From positions 1 to 5,218 of the forward strand of contig JAISPK010000038.1 in assembly GCA_031274985.1 (NCBI GenBank): a stretch of 5,218 bases of DNA, written 5' to 3'. The notes beneath the pieces are model-generated. The model had not been told where the DNA came from, did not search any database, and was given only the letters and a program-made list of their open reading frames with translations. This DNA is from Coriobacteriales bacterium (GTDB lineage Bacteria > Actinomycetota > Coriobacteriia > Coriobacteriales > UBA8131). Position 1 is the stretch's first letter. Each line of letters opens with the position of its first letter. The position numbers and the translations under genes are program-made. This document shows, piece by piece, positions 4,601 to 5,218 of the stretch.

Positions 4601-5212
4601 TTAGAACATATGTTCTTGGCGTTGCAACTCTAGCCAGGAGTCCAGTTTTTCGTAGAGTGCCGCAAGGCTGGTATTGTTCTCTATGACCACATCGCTAATC
4701 GCAGCTCTCTGCTCGTCGGAGGCTTGCAGGGCCATTCTTCTCAAGATGTCGTCGAGCTGCATGCCACGCGCCAGGGCACGCTCAACGCGAATACTCTCAT
4801 CGGCAGTAATACACAGGATCGTATCTGCCAGTGCAATCAGATCAGGAGCCTCGGCCAGTAGCGGTATCTCTACTACCAGCTGAGTGCCAGCGCTGTTTAA
4901 CTGACAGCTATTGCCAACGATGAGATCAGAGAGACGTTTTCCCACGAGGGGCCATATGATGCCATTGAGAGGCTCGCTGCTCGACTCATCAACAAAAGCA
5001 ATCTCGGCAAGACGAGCCTTGTCGATGCTGCCGTCAGCGGAACAGATGCTGCTCCCATAGGCTTCTTGCAACAGCTCCTGTACCGGTTGTTCGCAAAGCA
5101 GCTCTTTGGCCATGGTGTCCAGATCGATATGAACAAAGCCCTGCTGCGCAAGATACGCACAGGCAGCATGCTTTCCGGACGCCAGAGCGCCGGTGACAAA
5201 GACCGTGAACAT
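4601..5212 (-). CDS. coaE: Dephospho-CoA kinase
   Basis: CoaE catalyses the last step of coenzyme A synthesis, ATP-dependent phosphorylation of the ribose 3'-OH of dephospho-CoA, in the cytosol. The 203-aa protein has usual family length. Motifs: P-loop GALASGKH (8-15), the substrate-binding DLD (30-32, usually DAD), EIPLLAE (115-121, usually D-VPLLFE), lid arginines around 142-149 with RR at 158-159, and SDVVIENN (173-180, usually AD-VI-N). The P-loop Ser/Thr after Lys is replaced by His15, which is unusual because that residue normally contacts Mg2+. The ATG start puts the P-loop at the normal distance from the N-terminus; only six bases upstream are visible, so its RBS is outside the window. 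The coaE-uvrB order is known in Actinomycetota (Rv1631-Rv1633 in M. tuberculosis). The last codons overlap the predicted LexA box. Confidence 0.93.
   Translation of the reverse strand: MFTVFVTGALASGKHAACAYLAQQGFVHIDLDTMAKELLCEQPVQELLQEAYGSSICSADGSIDKARLAEIAFVDESSSEPLNGIIWPLVGKRLSDLIVGNSCQLNSAGTQLVVEIPLLAEAPDLIALADTILCITADESIRVERALARGMQLDDILRRMALQASDEQRAAISDVVIENNTSLAALYEKLDSWLELQRQEHMF
4604..4615. promoter_or_regulatory. Predicted LexA (SOS) box upstream of uvrB
   Basis: GAACATATGTTC is a perfect palindrome (14 bp with the flanking A/T pair, 4603-4616). It fits the GAAC-N4-GTTC operator known for LexA of Bacillus and Mycobacterium. uvrB is a classic SOS gene, which makes the match meaningful. 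The site encodes the last four CoaE residues (EHMF) and ends four bases before the uvrB ATG. No convincing promoter was found close by, so it may control an upstream promoter within coaE or act as a roadblock. The lexA gene is not in the window. Confidence 0.75.
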
Positions 5213-5218
5213 ATACCG

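Noticed and set aside
4600..4627. Promoter TTGCAA - 16 nt - TCTAAT on the minus strand overlapping the LexA box
   Set aside because: The expected transcript start would fall inside the second or third uvrB codon, after the ATG, and no later in-frame start with an RBS is visible. The -35 is only 4 of 6.

Overview
The window looks like a piece of an actinobacterial chromosome, most likely from the Coriobacteriia or a relative. The evidence is the coaE-uvrB gene order, which is known from Actinomycetota such as Mycobacterium, the sequence style of UvrB, and a GAAC-N4-GTTC type LexA box. The class-level assignment is an inference; no rRNA or other phylogenetic marker is present.

Layout. Positions 1-13 are the left half of a dispersed repeat. 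An apparently intact IS110-family insertion sequence occupies about 12-1631: a 266-nt non-coding left end, a 394-aa DEDD/serine recombinase (280-1464, +) and a 166-nt non-coding right end. The interrupted repeat resumes at 1631 and runs through more repeat copies to about 1745. On the minus strand follow a dCMP-deaminase-family gene (1750-2238), a 213-nt intergenic block made of a large inverted repeat with 24-nt tandem units (about 2270-2459), uvrB (2473-4599) and coaE (4601-5212). coaE and uvrB are one nucleotide apart and probably form an operon.

Main result. The left end of the IS110 element reads as a bridge RNA whose guides can be matched to DNA in this window. One loop carries AAGATCCT (111-118) and GGCGAAGG (135-142). 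These are the left target half in the same sense and the right target half as reverse complement, for the site AAGATC-CT-TCGCC that the element has split (6-13 on the left, 1631-1638 on the right). A second loop carries AGCTGG (176-181) and ACGAGG (207-212), which match the element's own right end (1625-1630) and left start (11-16). Joining right end to left end would create a promoter, TTGACT - 17 nt - TATCAT, reading into this RNA and the recombinase gene. Ends, core dinucleotide (CT), target, guides and junction promoter therefore support each other. At least one intact copy of the target (2347-2359) remains unoccupied.

Second result. A perfect palindrome, GAACATATGTTC (4604-4615), matches the Gram-positive/actinobacterial LexA (SOS) box. 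It encodes the last four residues of CoaE and lies four bases upstream of the uvrB start codon, where a ribosome-binding site would be expected. This suggests DNA-damage control of uvrB from inside the end of coaE.
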